From Lachnospiraceae bacterium UBA1778 (GTDB taxonomy: Bacteria; Bacillota; Clostridia; Lachnospirales; Lachnospiraceae): DNA of 32,446 bases. Below are positions 16,105-24,595 of the stretch, piece by piece (position 1 is the first letter of the stretch; the number at the start of each line of letters is the position of its first letter). The stretch lies in NCBI GenBank assembly GCA_002315255.1, contig DCGM01000038.1:1-32446 (forward strand), written 5' to 3'. The position numbers and the translations under genes were made by a program. A model generated the notes under the pieces. The model ran no database searches, was not told the DNA's origin, and was given only the letters and a program-made list of their open reading frames with translations.

Positions 16105-19100
16105 TTAATCCTCTTTTTCTTTCTTTCTCTTAGCCAGAATGATCAGTCCGACAATGATCAGAAGTGCTAATATGCATAATCCCCAAAGGATGGAGGGATT
16201 GGACCTGTAAACAAAATAATAATTGCCGAAGTCAGGCGCTATGAAAGATACTGTTCCGTCTTTGTCATATGTATACTTGATTTTTTCGAAGGAACCATCT
16301 GATTTTTCATAGACAAGCACATAATGATATGTACCCCTTGTAAAGTTATCCGGAACATCAAGCGTAATATGATAATCCGGCTCGCCAAAAGCCTCAAAAT
16401 CAGAAACCGATAACTGATAGGCTGCATAAAGGTCGTATCTGTCATTCTTCATAAACTGACGAAGTCCCTTTATATCAGCATCTTTTGAAATGTCCGATAC
16501 GAGCCACTGTGAATAGGCTTTGATTCCAGTTGGAACAAACAATACATTCTTTTCATCGTATAACCGGTAAATCATAAGTCCGCGAACCTCTTTAGCCCAT
16601 GCTTCTTTGACTAAGTCGAGATCTTCATCCGTTTCACACTTTTGAATCATCCCATGAAGAGGTTCAAGGAATTCCTTAAGTTTCGCAGTTGTGGATGCCA
16701 GATAATTTCCGTCCAGTTCTATTTTAGATACAAATGCAACACAGTCATTGTAAAAATTCTTACGTTCTCGAATAAGATTGATTCCGTAAATGGTTTCGTC
16801 TTGAATTTCGTCCAGTTCTTCGGGATTCTCTAACGTAACATCATCAACCTGCGTTTCGAGGTTTTCAAAAACTACAGAAATAGCGTCTTCATCATCACAG
16901 TTTTTAACGATCTTATGGATAGTTTCGACGACTACCTCTTTTTTCTCAATCAGTTCCTCCTCCATCTCAGGGATATTAGGAGTCCATTTTGCGTATAGGG
17001 TTTTATCGCCAAAATCAGTATCATTTATCTGGGTTACAGGAGACTCGTCACCATTTTGACTGCTGTACCATCCATCAAAAATGTACAGATCTTTCGTGAG
17101 GTTAGCCGGAAAAATGATGGTTGCCCCGTAGGTGTAATAAATCACTTCTTCATAGTCTTCATTCTTTAAAGTGATTTTATAGATTATCTCTTCCCACTTG
17201 GCAAAGAATTCCTTGTCTTCGATATCTGTAGCAGAAATCTTTGTGACAGGTTCTCCGGAAAACAGCTCATCCGCATACCAGCCACAGAAATCAGAACCGA
17301 GTTTTGTAATCTCCGGAAGAATAACCTCCGTTCCGTACTGATAACTTTCCGGCGCAGTTCCTGTGACGATGCCACCGTTTGTTTCAAACACAATGTTATA
17401 GGTAATCGGCTTCCAGACCGCATATAAGGTCTGGATTTCATCCTGGGTATCCTTTAAATTCAGAACTGCTTCTTCATCCGCATATTCAGCTACAGTCGCC
17501 TTCGGATCCTTTGCCCAACCGATAAACTCATGCCCGATCCTTTCAAAAGCATTTCTATTTAACACATCTTCAGAATCGTATGTCATTGTCTGGTCCGATA
17601 CGGTTCCAGAGGTCGCATCATTTCCGTCAAATTTTATGGTATAAGTAATCGGCTTCCAAAGCGCGTATAAGGTTTGAACCTCATCTTCCTTATCTTTCAG
17701 GTTCTTTACAGCTTCTTCATCCGTAAAATCAGGTACAGCAGCTTCGGAATCTTTTACCCATCCTTCAAACAGATAGCCGGTCTTTTCAAATGTATTCTTC
17801 GAAAGTTGAGATTCGGAATCATATTTTAGAGCCTTTTCTGACATTTGACCGGAGGTTGCACCGTTTCCGTCATAGCTGATAAAATAAACGATAGGCTTCC
17901 ATATAGCATAGAATGTATGAATGGCGTCCTGTGTATTCTTCAGATTCTTCACAGAGCATTCATCCGAATAATAGGCAATGGTGGCCTTAGAATTGCTCGC
18001 CCAACCGGAAAAATAGTAACCGGTCTTTTCAAATGGGTTCTTCGTAAGATTTGCCCCGGAATCATAGGTCATTGTCTGATCCTTTCCTGTTCCGGAGGTC
18101 GACGTGTTTCCGTCAAAACGCACTGTATAGGTAATCGGTTTCCAAACCGCATATAAGGTCTGCACAGCATCCTGTGTATCTTTCAGATTTTTTACCGAAG
18201 CTTCATCCGAAAAATCCGCCACGGTCGCTTTCGGATCCTTCGCCCAGCCTAAGAAGAGATATCCGGTCCTTTGATAAGAATTAACTGTAAGTGATGCTTC
18301 GGAATCATATGTCAAAGTCTGGTCAGAGACGCTTCCGGATGTCGCTTTGTTACCATCAAATTTAACCTTATAAGTAATCGGTTTCCAGACTGCATACAAG
18401 TTCTGTATATCGCCATTTGTAGTTTTTAGATTTTTTACCGAAGCTTTATCCGAATAATCCGCTACAGCCGCTTTTGCATTCTTCGCCCATCCGTTAAAAC
18501 TATAGCCTGTTTTTGTGAAATCATTCTGAGTCAGATTGGACGAAACATCGTAGATCAATTTCTGATCGGACATGCTGCCGCCGGTCCCGCCGTTGATGTC
18601 AAAATGTACTTTGTATTCGATATTCAGTGTCTTTGTGGAACTTTTTATAAAAGATAAATTTTTCGGCTCCCATTCAGCGAGCGCGTACATATGGCCATAG
18701 AAGGTCCCGCTCGTGATCGTCTGTGACCAGACGTTCGAACCCCACTGTCCGCCGACTGCGAGATCATCCCAGACAGCGCCTAAAGTCGGATGTCCGAAAT
18801 AAACCATGCCACCGTCAGTCGGGTTATCCGCTGCCCAATAGTAGCCGTTTGCCGAATCCGTGACCTTTCCGGTCTCGTTCGGAAGTGTTTCACCTGCATT
18901 CGGCGTTCCGTCCATCCATTTCCATGCTTCGCCGTGGCCAAGCGCTGTTTTCGTAACCGTGCTGGCATAAGGTTCACCGGTGACGGTAACGGTACGGTTT
19001 CCTTCCGTTCCGCTGACAGAAATCGATCCGCCTGCCGGAGAAACCGGGACTGCCGGAAGGAAAATCTGGCGTCTCGTGCTTCCGTTGTTATACCAGATAT

Positions 19101-19704
19101 TCACAAGCATCTGGTTCTCATCTTTTGAGTTTACGACTATCGGATAAGATTTATAACCCGGATAACGGGTGGAATCGTTAGTCATCAGGTTAAAAGCCCA
19201 TTCTAAAGACTGTGCCCATGATTTATCCCCGAAGGAGCTAAACGTATAGAAATGCCCATTAAAATATATATCTCCTTCTTTTACGGTTTCTGCACTTCCT
19301 ATGACCGTAATCGTTTTCCCGTTCACAGCGTATTGAATCGTGTTCAATGCTGTTTCAGCCGCTTTTCCGGATGTCGCTTCCAGCTGAACAGACTTATAGG
19401 CCTTATTTACGACCGGCGAGAAATCAGCTTCAGTCGAACTGATAACTGCATTTCGAAATGTGTAACCTGTTCCACTGACCGATGTAAGCATTAGCGAATC
19501 TTCAGCGGCGATGCTAAAGGTTTTCAGATCGCCTTTAACAGTCGTTTTTACTGTTCCCCAGCTCGGCGAGCCAGGAACAGCCGTCTGCTCGCCAAGGATA
19601 ATGGCTGCTTCTTCTGTTGCGGCATAAGTAGTCCCGGAAAAAGCGGTAATCATAGAGAATGCCAGAACCATTGCAATAAACACAGCGATTATTCGTTTAA
19701 TCAT
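16105..19704 (-). CDS. Large surface protein: C-type-lectin-like region, InlB-type repeats and a C-terminal membrane anchor
   Basis: Predicted 1199-residue cell-surface protein. A signal peptide spans residues 1-28 (cleavage after TYA). Residues 80-140 look like a small beta domain. Residues 146-315 resemble a C-type-lectin-like domain (FNGHFYTF, KSWAQSLEWA, NSKDENQML, then WKWMDG, YYWAADNPTDGG and WDDL), interrupted by an insertion near 210-255. Seven Listeria-Bacteroides (InlB B, Flg_new) repeats follow from about 364 to 911: five of about 81 residues ending YAVWKP and two shorter ones. Then come a helical region, a beta-rich region, one membrane helix (about 1166-1190) and the basic tail KRKKEKED. 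No LPXTG is present. The frame opens at 19728, but GCAGGAG serves the ATG at 19704. The ligand is unknown; adhesion is an inference. Confidence 0.88.
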   Translation of the reverse strand: MIKRIIAVFIAMVLAFSMITAFSGTTYAATEEAAIILGEQTAVPGSPSWGTVKTTVKGDLKTFSIAAEDSLMLTSVSGTGYTFRNAVISSTEADFSPVVNKAYKSVQLEATSGKAAETALNTIQYAVNGKTITVIGSAETVKEGDIYFNGHFYTFSSFGDKSWAQSLEWAFNLMTNDSTRYPGYKSYPIVVNSKDENQMLVNIWYNNGSTRRQIFLPAVPVSPAGGSISVSGTEGNRTVTVTGEPYASTVTKTALGHGEAWKWMDGTPNAGETLPNETGKVTDSANGYYWAADNPTDGGMVYFGHPTLGAVWDDLAVGGQWGSNVWSQTITSGTFYGHMYALAEWEPKNLSFIKSSTKTLNIEYKVHFDINGGTGGSMSDQKLIYDVSSNLTQNDFTKTGYSFNGWAKNAKAAVADYSDKASVKNLKTTNGDIQNLYAVWKPITYKVKFDGNKATSGSVSDQTLTYDSEASLTVNSYQRTGYLFLGWAKDPKATVADFSDEASVKNLKDTQDAVQTLYAVWKPITYTVRFDGNTSTSGTGKDQTMTYDSGANLTKNPFEKTGYYFSGWASNSKATIAYYSDECSVKNLKNTQDAIHTFYAIWKPIVYFISYDGNGATSGQMSEKALKYDSESQLSKNTFEKTGYLFEGWVKDSEAAVPDFTDEEAVKNLKDKEDEVQTLYALWKPITYTIKFDGNDATSGTVSDQTMTYDSEDVLNRNAFERIGHEFIGWAKDPKATVAEYADEEAVLNLKDTQDEIQTLYAVWKPITYNIVFETNGGIVTGTAPESYQYGTEVILPEITKLGSDFCGWYADELFSGEPVTKISATDIEDKEFFAKWEEIIYKITLKNEDYEEVIYYTYGATIIFPANLTKDLYIFDGWYSSQNGDESPVTQINDTDFGDKTLYAKWTPNIPEMEEELIEKKEVVVETIHKIVKNCDDEDAISVVFENLETQVDDVTLENPEELDEIQDETIYGINLIRERKNFYNDCVAFVSKIELDGNYLASTTAKLKEFLEPLHGMIQKCETDEDLDLVKEAWAKEVRGLMIYRLYDEKNVLFVPTGIKAYSQWLVSDISKDADIKGLRQFMKNDRYDLYAAYQLSVSDFEAFGEPDYHITLDVPDNFTRGTYHYVLVYEKSDGSFEKIKYTYDKDGTVSFIAPDFGNYYFVYRSNPSILWGLCILALLIIVGLIILAKRKKEKED
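16980..18620 (-). repeat. Seven tandem protein-coding repeats (five of about 243 bp, two shorter)
   Basis: Repeat boundaries are marked on the plus strand by gtaatcggyttcca-like sequence near 17401, 17645, 18130 and 18372 and a variant near 17888, giving a period of about 243 bp. The five long units share GYxFxGWA, the VKNLK segment and the terminal YAVWKPITY. The last two units (towards 16980) are shorter and more diverged. Similarity is visible at DNA level, which would allow unequal recombination. Confidence 0.85.
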
Positions 19705-20100
19705 TAATACTTCTCCTGCTAATGTCATATGTTATCTCATCAATGAGATCTTATTTAATTCAAAAATTTCGAAAAAAAATCCCCCAATGAAAAGAATGCT
19801 TTTGAACAAAACATTTCTGTCGAATAAACTAAGACAGTTCTCAACCCGGGATCTGTCTTTATCAAAATAAGTATGCGTTATTCTATAACTGTTTAATAAA
19901 GAAAACTGAAAAAGCAGATGGGATCAGAGCGGAATAAAATAGTGATAATAAGTATTTTCAAGACACTATTCTTGAAATGTATTATCTGTGTCGCGTCACA
20001 ATGATTTATCAATGATTTCAAAAGAATAAACCTGATCTGAAAAAAAGCAGATAAATCATTAAAAAGTTATATATATATATATATATATATTCCTTGTTTT
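19705..20100 (-). other. Long untranslated leader of the surface-protein gene
   Basis: This stretch of about 400 bp carries no gene I can support. It holds an 11 bp inverted repeat AATGATTTATC (20000-20010) with GATAAATCATT (20050-20060). A competing short stem ATCTG/CAGAT lies inside it, and a near-palindrome TGTGTCGCGTCACA sits at 19987-20000. A 7 bp stem AAGACAG/CTGTCTT occurs at 19831-19859. No known riboswitch signature was recognised. The sequence is AT-rich compared with the genes on either side. Confidence 0.5.
20068..20090. repeat. TA dinucleotide tract
   Basis: Twenty-three bases of uninterrupted alternating T and A, the only such simple repeat noticed in the window. It spans the candidate -10 region of the surface-protein promoter. 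Confidence 0.9.
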
Positions 20101-20106
20101 TGTCAA
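20078..20106 (-). promoter_or_regulatory. Candidate promoter of the surface-protein/MscS unit, with the -10 inside a TA tract
   Basis: A perfect -35 TTGACA (20106-20101) and a TATATA (20083-20078) are separated by 17 nt. TATATA hexamers recur at 2 bp steps through the tract, which ends in a better TATAAC (20071-20066). The promoter lies directly behind the GH5 terminator and has no other obvious target than the gene starting at 19704. Confidence 0.6.
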
Positions 20107-20114
20107 GTTTTACC

Positions 20115-20158
20115 AAAAAAAACAAGCCGCTCAAAAGGATTTTTTCCTTGAGCGGCTT
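20115..20158 (-). terminator. Intrinsic terminator after the GH5 gene
   Basis: On the minus strand AAGCCGCTCAA pairs with TTGAGCGGCTT (20158-20148 with 20134-20124); a further AGGA/TCCT pairing inside leaves a small loop. Eight T follow (20122-20115). It closes the long run of genes that begins at 31961. Confidence 0.92.
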
Positions 20159-20207
20159 GATTAAAAAATTATTAAATCAGTAGAAAACAGAACAAAACAG
20201 ATGCTGT

Positions 20208-21536
20208 TTAATGAGTATCAAAAAAATCCTTCACGAACTGATAGGTGCAGCTCGTCTTCGCGTGATCCGTCGTAATCAGTTCAAACGCGTTTTTGATTTC
20301 TTCATAGGTGGCAGTCGAAACATTGACCTTCTTTTCCGCGATATAGCCGTCACCTTCCCAATAATTCAGGTTATAAAGTCCCCATGAATTATCCCACCAG
20401 CCGTAGACTGACATCTTATACGTCCAAAGCGTCCAAGAATAGTGGCGGTCTTCGAAAAGCGAAAGCATCTGGCTCCAGTTCGACTCATTGGCAAATGCGG
20501 TAAACTCGCCGATAAAGACAGGAACATCATAATTATGGAAAATCTCGGAAGCATCCTGCCAGGCATAGAAGAAGAGATCCGGAAGCCACGAGTTCACCCA
20601 GTTATACCAGTGATAGGAATAAATCACATTCTCCCAACCGTATTTATCAGGATCCGGCAGCGTAGAGAAGCTCCAGCAGCCTTCCATCATCACACAATGC
20701 TCATCGCCGGTCGCGCGGATCGCGTCATAAATCCGGTCAAACGCCGGATAACAGTCCTTATCGGTGAACATTGACGCGCCTCGCGGCTCATTTAAAATAT
20801 CGTATGCGGCAATGATCTCACGGTCCTTATAGTGCTCGCTGACAAACGCCCACAAATCACACGCCGCCTGAATATAGGTGTCATTATACCAAAAATGGAT
20901 CGTATCGAGCGTCTTATCGTACTCTTCTGCTCCGGAATGCTCATAGCCGTTCTGGGAGCCCGGTGCGCCATGAAGATCGAGGACGATATAAACCCCGTAT
21001 TCTTCGCACCAGTCCGCGATCCGGTCAATATGCGCGAATGCTTCCTCGCTCTTTAACGAGAAATCCTCGTTTAAAAACATCGTATAGTAGAACGGGATCC
21101 GGAGACAGTTCATTCCGAGATCTGCGATCCGTTTAACATCCTCTTTTGTAAACCAGTTCTGATAATAGATTTCGAGAAGCTCATCTACTTGAGCGTCTGA
21201 AAGATTCGGGTTCGAACGGAAGGCTTTCTGGAACTGTGCTTCCGAAAGCGTCGGATATTCGCCGTTTACCGGCTCTTCCGTCGCGTACGGCGCCAGCCAG
21301 CCTTCTGTGATGAAGGTAGTTCCGGCATTTACGCCCTGTAAGACGACTTCATTCCCGTCGCTGTCATAAAGACCGCGTCCGATCGCCTGAACGAGACCGG
21401 TCGTGTTTTCAGCTGTCGCCGGAATTTCCGGAGTTTTCTTTAAAACATGGAGCAAAACCGCCGCGCCGACGAGAAGTACGACAGCGCCGATTAAAGACAG
21501 AAGAACTATGCCGATCACTTTAAATACTTTTTTCAT
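20208..21536 (-). CDS. Membrane-anchored glycoside hydrolase family 5 protein
   Basis: Predicted retaining beta-glycanase acting outside the cell while tethered to the membrane. The 442 residues begin with one hydrophobic helix (about 6-30) without a clear cleavage site, followed by a TIM barrel. GMNCLRIPFYY (141-151), LDLHGAPGSQNGYEHSG (187-202), YDILNEP with acid/base Glu250, YSYHWY with His309 and VFIGEFTA with nucleophile Glu344 are the GH5 landmarks. HGAPGSQNG resembles exo-beta-1,3-glucanases and related GH5 groups; the exact substrate is uncertain. The ATG at 21536 follows GAGGGG. It is the last gene before a strong terminator and lies 46 nt after the glycerate kinase gene. Confidence 0.92.
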   Translation of the reverse strand: MKKVFKVIGIVLLSLIGAVVLLVGAAVLLHVLKKTPEIPATAENTTGLVQAIGRGLYDSDGNEVVLQGVNAGTTFITEGWLAPYATEEPVNGEYPTLSEAQFQKAFRSNPNLSDAQVDELLEIYYQNWFTKEDVKRIADLGMNCLRIPFYYTMFLNEDFSLKSEEAFAHIDRIADWCEEYGVYIVLDLHGAPGSQNGYEHSGAEEYDKTLDTIHFWYNDTYIQAACDLWAFVSEHYKDREIIAAYDILNEPRGASMFTDKDCYPAFDRIYDAIRATGDEHCVMMEGCWSFSTLPDPDKYGWENVIYSYHWYNWVNSWLPDLFFYAWQDASEIFHNYDVPVFIGEFTAFANESNWSQMLSLFEDRHYSWTLWTYKMSVYGWWDNSWGLYNLNYWEGDGYIAEKKVNVSTATYEEIKNAFELITTDHAKTSCTYQFVKDFFDTH

Positions 21537-21582
21537 TAGAGCCCCTCACTTTCTTTCTGAAAAAATCTCAAAGTATCCGAAA

Positions 21583-22827
21583 TCATCGAACCTCGGGACG
21601 GATCAAAAGGACGGAAAGGTCATTGACATTCGTGCCTGTTGGCCCTGTAATGATCAGGTTATTCGCTTCCTTTAACGCAGGATAAGAGTCATTGTTTAAA
21701 AGCGACTGATAAACCGTACGGCCGTTCTGACGGAGACGGCTGACAGTATTCCCGTCCACGATTCCGCCTGCGGCGTCCGTCGGTCCATCCGTGCCATCCG
21801 AGCCGACACTGAAGAAACAGACGTTTTTCATCCCGTCGAGATAAGCCGAGCAGGACAATGCCATCTCCTGGTTCCGGCCGCCTGTTCCGTTTCCGTTCAC
21901 ATGAACGATCGTCTCGCCGCCCGCGATCAATGCGACCGGCCGCTCGCTATGCTGATACGTTTTTGCGATTGCACCGAAAAATGCGCCCGCTTCTTTTGCT
22001 TCACAGGTTAAATCCTTCGTAAGAATCAGCGGATGATAGCCAAGCTTTTCCGCTTCTTTCTTCGCGGCCTCACAAAGATAAGAAAGATCGCCGATAATAT
22101 GAATCCGGCTGTTCGTAAGCTGCTTCGGTGTTTCATCCGTTAAAGCCTTTAGCGCATCGGCGCTGACACGGATCCGATATTTTTCAATGATGGCGAAAGC
22201 TTCTTCACCGCTCGTGAAATCAGGATACGTAGGACCGGAACCGATAACAGACGGATTATTACCGAGAACATCGCTAAGGATAACCGTTTCTACACGCGCC
22301 GGTTCGCAAAGCTTCGCGAAACGGCCGCCCTTCACCTTTGACAAGTGCTTCCGAACCGTATTCATCTCTTGAATATCGGCGCCGGAACGAAGAAGAAGGT
22401 TCGTGATCGAGTTCATTTCTTCAATCGAAATCGCAGGTTTCTCAAAGAGTGCAGACGCGCCGCCTGAAACCATAAAGAGCACGAAATCGTCAGGCGTCAG
22501 ATTCTCAACAAGCTGCATGGCCGCTTCCGCGCCTTTTACCGAATTCTCATCCGGCAGAGGATGTCCCGCCTCAATGCAGGTAAAACGGTTCAGCTTCTTT
22601 GAGGCATGCTCGTATTTCGTTACGACGAGACCTTCGTCGATACGGTCACCTAATATCTGCGCCGCAGCGCGCGCCATCGAAAAACCGGCTTTTCCGACTG
22701 AAATCACAATCAGTCTTCCGGTTTCCGGAATCGGAATCTGTGCCAATGCGCGTTCCACGCTCTTTCCCGGCAGTACTTCTTTAATTGACTCGCGGATTAT
22801 CTGCGCCGCGTCTTCCCGAATCGTCAA
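21583..22827 (-). CDS. Glycerate 2-kinase, MOFRL family (formerly hydroxypyruvate reductase/TtuD-like)
   Basis: Cytoplasmic enzyme predicted to phosphorylate D-glycerate to 2-phosphoglycerate, feeding glycolysis. The 414 residues show the DUF4147 N-terminal domain (VISVGKAGFSMARAA, near residue 43) with VSGGASALFEKP. The C-terminal MOFRL domain contains ALIAGGETIVHVNGNGTGGRNQE (split here as IAGGETIVHV and GTGGRNQEMAL) and FSVGSDGTDGPTDAAGG. The start is TTG at 22827 with TAGGAG seven bases upstream; no ATG fits better. It follows recN by 47 nt and precedes the GH5 gene by 46 nt. In related genomes recN is often followed by sporulation genes, which are absent here. Confidence 0.9.
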   Translation of the reverse strand: MTIREDAAQIIRESIKEVLPGKSVERALAQIPIPETGRLIVISVGKAGFSMARAAAQILGDRIDEGLVVTKYEHASKKLNRFTCIEAGHPLPDENSVKGAEAAMQLVENLTPDDFVLFMVSGGASALFEKPAISIEEMNSITNLLLRSGADIQEMNTVRKHLSKVKGGRFAKLCEPARVETVILSDVLGNNPSVIGSGPTYPDFTSGEEAFAIIEKYRIRVSADALKALTDETPKQLTNSRIHIIGDLSYLCEAAKKEAEKLGYHPLILTKDLTCEAKEAGAFFGAIAKTYQHSERPVALIAGGETIVHVNGNGTGGRNQEMALSCSAYLDGMKNVCFFSVGSDGTDGPTDAAGGIVDGNTVSRLRQNGRTVYQSLLNNDSYPALKEANNLIITGPTGTNVNDLSVLLIRPEVR

Positions 22828-22874
22828 ATCTATTCTCCTAGCAGTAAAATATTATCGAAAAAACTGTCTCAAAA

Positions 22875-24548
22875 TCAGCTTTCACGCATCTTCGTTTTCA
22901 GCGATGCCTTCAGTTCCTTCGCGTTTTCGAAAGCGGTCTCCGTCACTTCGCCGGTTCCTGAAAGCCGCGCCAGTTCTTCGAGGCTCTCGTTTTCATTGAG
23001 CTTCCGGATTTCGGTAACCGTCTCATTTCCGTAAACATTCTTCGCAATCCTGTAATGATGGTCCGCCATCGCGACGATCTGCGGCAGATGGCTGATGACA
23101 ATCACCTGATGCTTCTCCGCGATTTTCGCCATCTTTAATGCAACCGCGCCGGCAGTCTTTCCGCTGATGCCGGTATCGATTTCATCGAAAATCAATGTGT
23201 CGATTTCATCAGTAGCAGCCGTCAATGATTTTATCGCAAGCATAATTCGCGACATTTCGCCGCCGGAAGCGACTTTTGATAGCGGCTTCAGCGGTTCTCC
23301 GATATTCGTCGAAATCAGGAAGCGGATTTCATCCGCACCATTCGAGGAATAACGGTTCGTCTCCTCAATCTGCGTTTCAAACCGGACATCATTAAAGTTC
23401 AGATTCTGAAGCGAAATGATCATCCGCTGATCGAAATCTGCAGCGAGATGCGCGCGGGCCTCATGTAATAGAGAAGCTGCTTTTACGAGCTTATGCTGCT
23501 CTTCCTTCAATTCATTGAAAACAGTTTCACGGTTTTCCGAAAACTTCTGAAGCGCATCCGCTTTATGAATGAATTCCTGATACGATTTTAAGATCTCTTC
23601 TTCCGAGCCGCCGTATTTCTTTTTCAGATGCTCGATTAAATCAATCCGAGCATCGAGTTCCTTTAAGCGTTCTTCATCCGGCTCCGCGTCAATGAGCCGG
23701 TTCTTCACATCCTTCACGATGTCAGAAAGGACTCCCTGAAGATCATTTAGAGCCTCCGAAAGTTCCTTGACGGAAGGATCGAAAGGCTGGATCTGAGAAG
23801 CAGCACGGACAGCGCGAAGAATATTTTCTTCAGTTTCGTCCGTTAAAAGTCCTTCGATTTCGGAAAGGCCTTCCGCGATCTGCTTCTTATGCTGGATCAA
23901 CGAAAACTCAGCCATAAGCTTCTCTTCTTCGCCCTTCACGATTTTCGCGTCTTCAATCTCTTTGATTTCAAACTGCAGGAAATCAAGTTCGCGGCGGATT
24001 TCTTCCGGATCCTCTGAAAACGCTTTGATTTCTTCTTTCTTTTTCCGATAATTCCGATAGGCGGTCTGGTATTGCTCTTTGACCGAACCGATGGATTCTC
24101 TTCCGAAATTATCGATTACTTTTGAATGGTTCTCTTCATTTAGAAGCGACTGATGCTCGTGCTGTCCGTGAATGTCAATGAGCAGTGATGATACATCGCG
24201 AAGCGTCTTCTGCGTGACGGTTTCTCCGTTAATTTTACAGATTCCGGCTTTGTCCCGGATTTTCCGCGTGATGATGAGCTGCCCGTCATCATAAGGGATA
24301 TCGAGATTTTTCAAGGTTTCGCGAAGCTCCGGCTCATCCGCCGAGAAAACCAGCTCGACAAAAGCCTCTTCTTCTCCGGTCCGGATCAGGTCCGTATCTG
24401 CGCGCGAACCAAGTGCCAGATTGATCGACCCTAAGAGGATCGATTTTCCGGCGCCGGTTTCACCGCTTAAAATATTCAGGCCGCGATCAAAGGAAATCTC
24501 GATATCCTTGATCAATGCCAGGTTTTTCACATGCAGATTTGTAAGCAT
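22875..24548 (-). CDS. recN: DNA repair protein RecN
   Basis: SMC-like ATPase that acts early in double-strand break repair. The 557 residues have the N-terminal LHVKNLALIKDIEISF and Walker A GETGAGKSILLGSI. The central part is helical and coiled-coil (about 150-360), and the C-terminal ATPase lobe has the signature KVASGGEMSRIMLAIK, Walker B TLIFDEIDTGISGKTA and VISHLPQIVAMADHHY. The ATG at 24548 is preceded by GGAG at five bases. It follows tlyA by 47 nt. In B. subtilis an argR (ahrC) gene separates tlyA-like yqxC from recN; here it is missing. Confidence 0.97.
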   Translation of the reverse strand: MLTNLHVKNLALIKDIEISFDRGLNILSGETGAGKSILLGSINLALGSRADTDLIRTGEEEAFVELVFSADEPELRETLKNLDIPYDDGQLIITRKIRDKAGICKINGETVTQKTLRDVSSLLIDIHGQHEHQSLLNEENHSKVIDNFGRESIGSVKEQYQTAYRNYRKKKEEIKAFSEDPEEIRRELDFLQFEIKEIEDAKIVKGEEEKLMAEFSLIQHKKQIAEGLSEIEGLLTDETEENILRAVRAASQIQPFDPSVKELSEALNDLQGVLSDIVKDVKNRLIDAEPDEERLKELDARIDLIEHLKKKYGGSEEEILKSYQEFIHKADALQKFSENRETVFNELKEEQHKLVKAASLLHEARAHLAADFDQRMIISLQNLNFNDVRFETQIEETNRYSSNGADEIRFLISTNIGEPLKPLSKVASGGEMSRIMLAIKSLTAATDEIDTLIFDEIDTGISGKTAGAVALKMAKIAEKHQVIVISHLPQIVAMADHHYRIAKNVYGNETVTEIRKLNENESLEELARLSGTGEVTETAFENAKELKASLKTKMRES

Positions 24549-24595
24549 AGGTTCTCCAGTCTGCTATATCTGTGTTTTTTAAGAAGCTGTCAACA

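Noticed and set aside
16980..18620. Regular repeats with a constant period, considered as a CRISPR-like or satellite array.
   Set aside because: The period is about 243 bp, the frame is open throughout and the units encode InlB-type repeats; there are no short repeats with unique spacers.
19831..19859. AAGACAG/CTGTCTT stem in the surface-protein leader, considered as a terminator.
   Set aside because: The stem is only 7 bp with a 15 nt loop and no T-tract of useful length follows on either strand.
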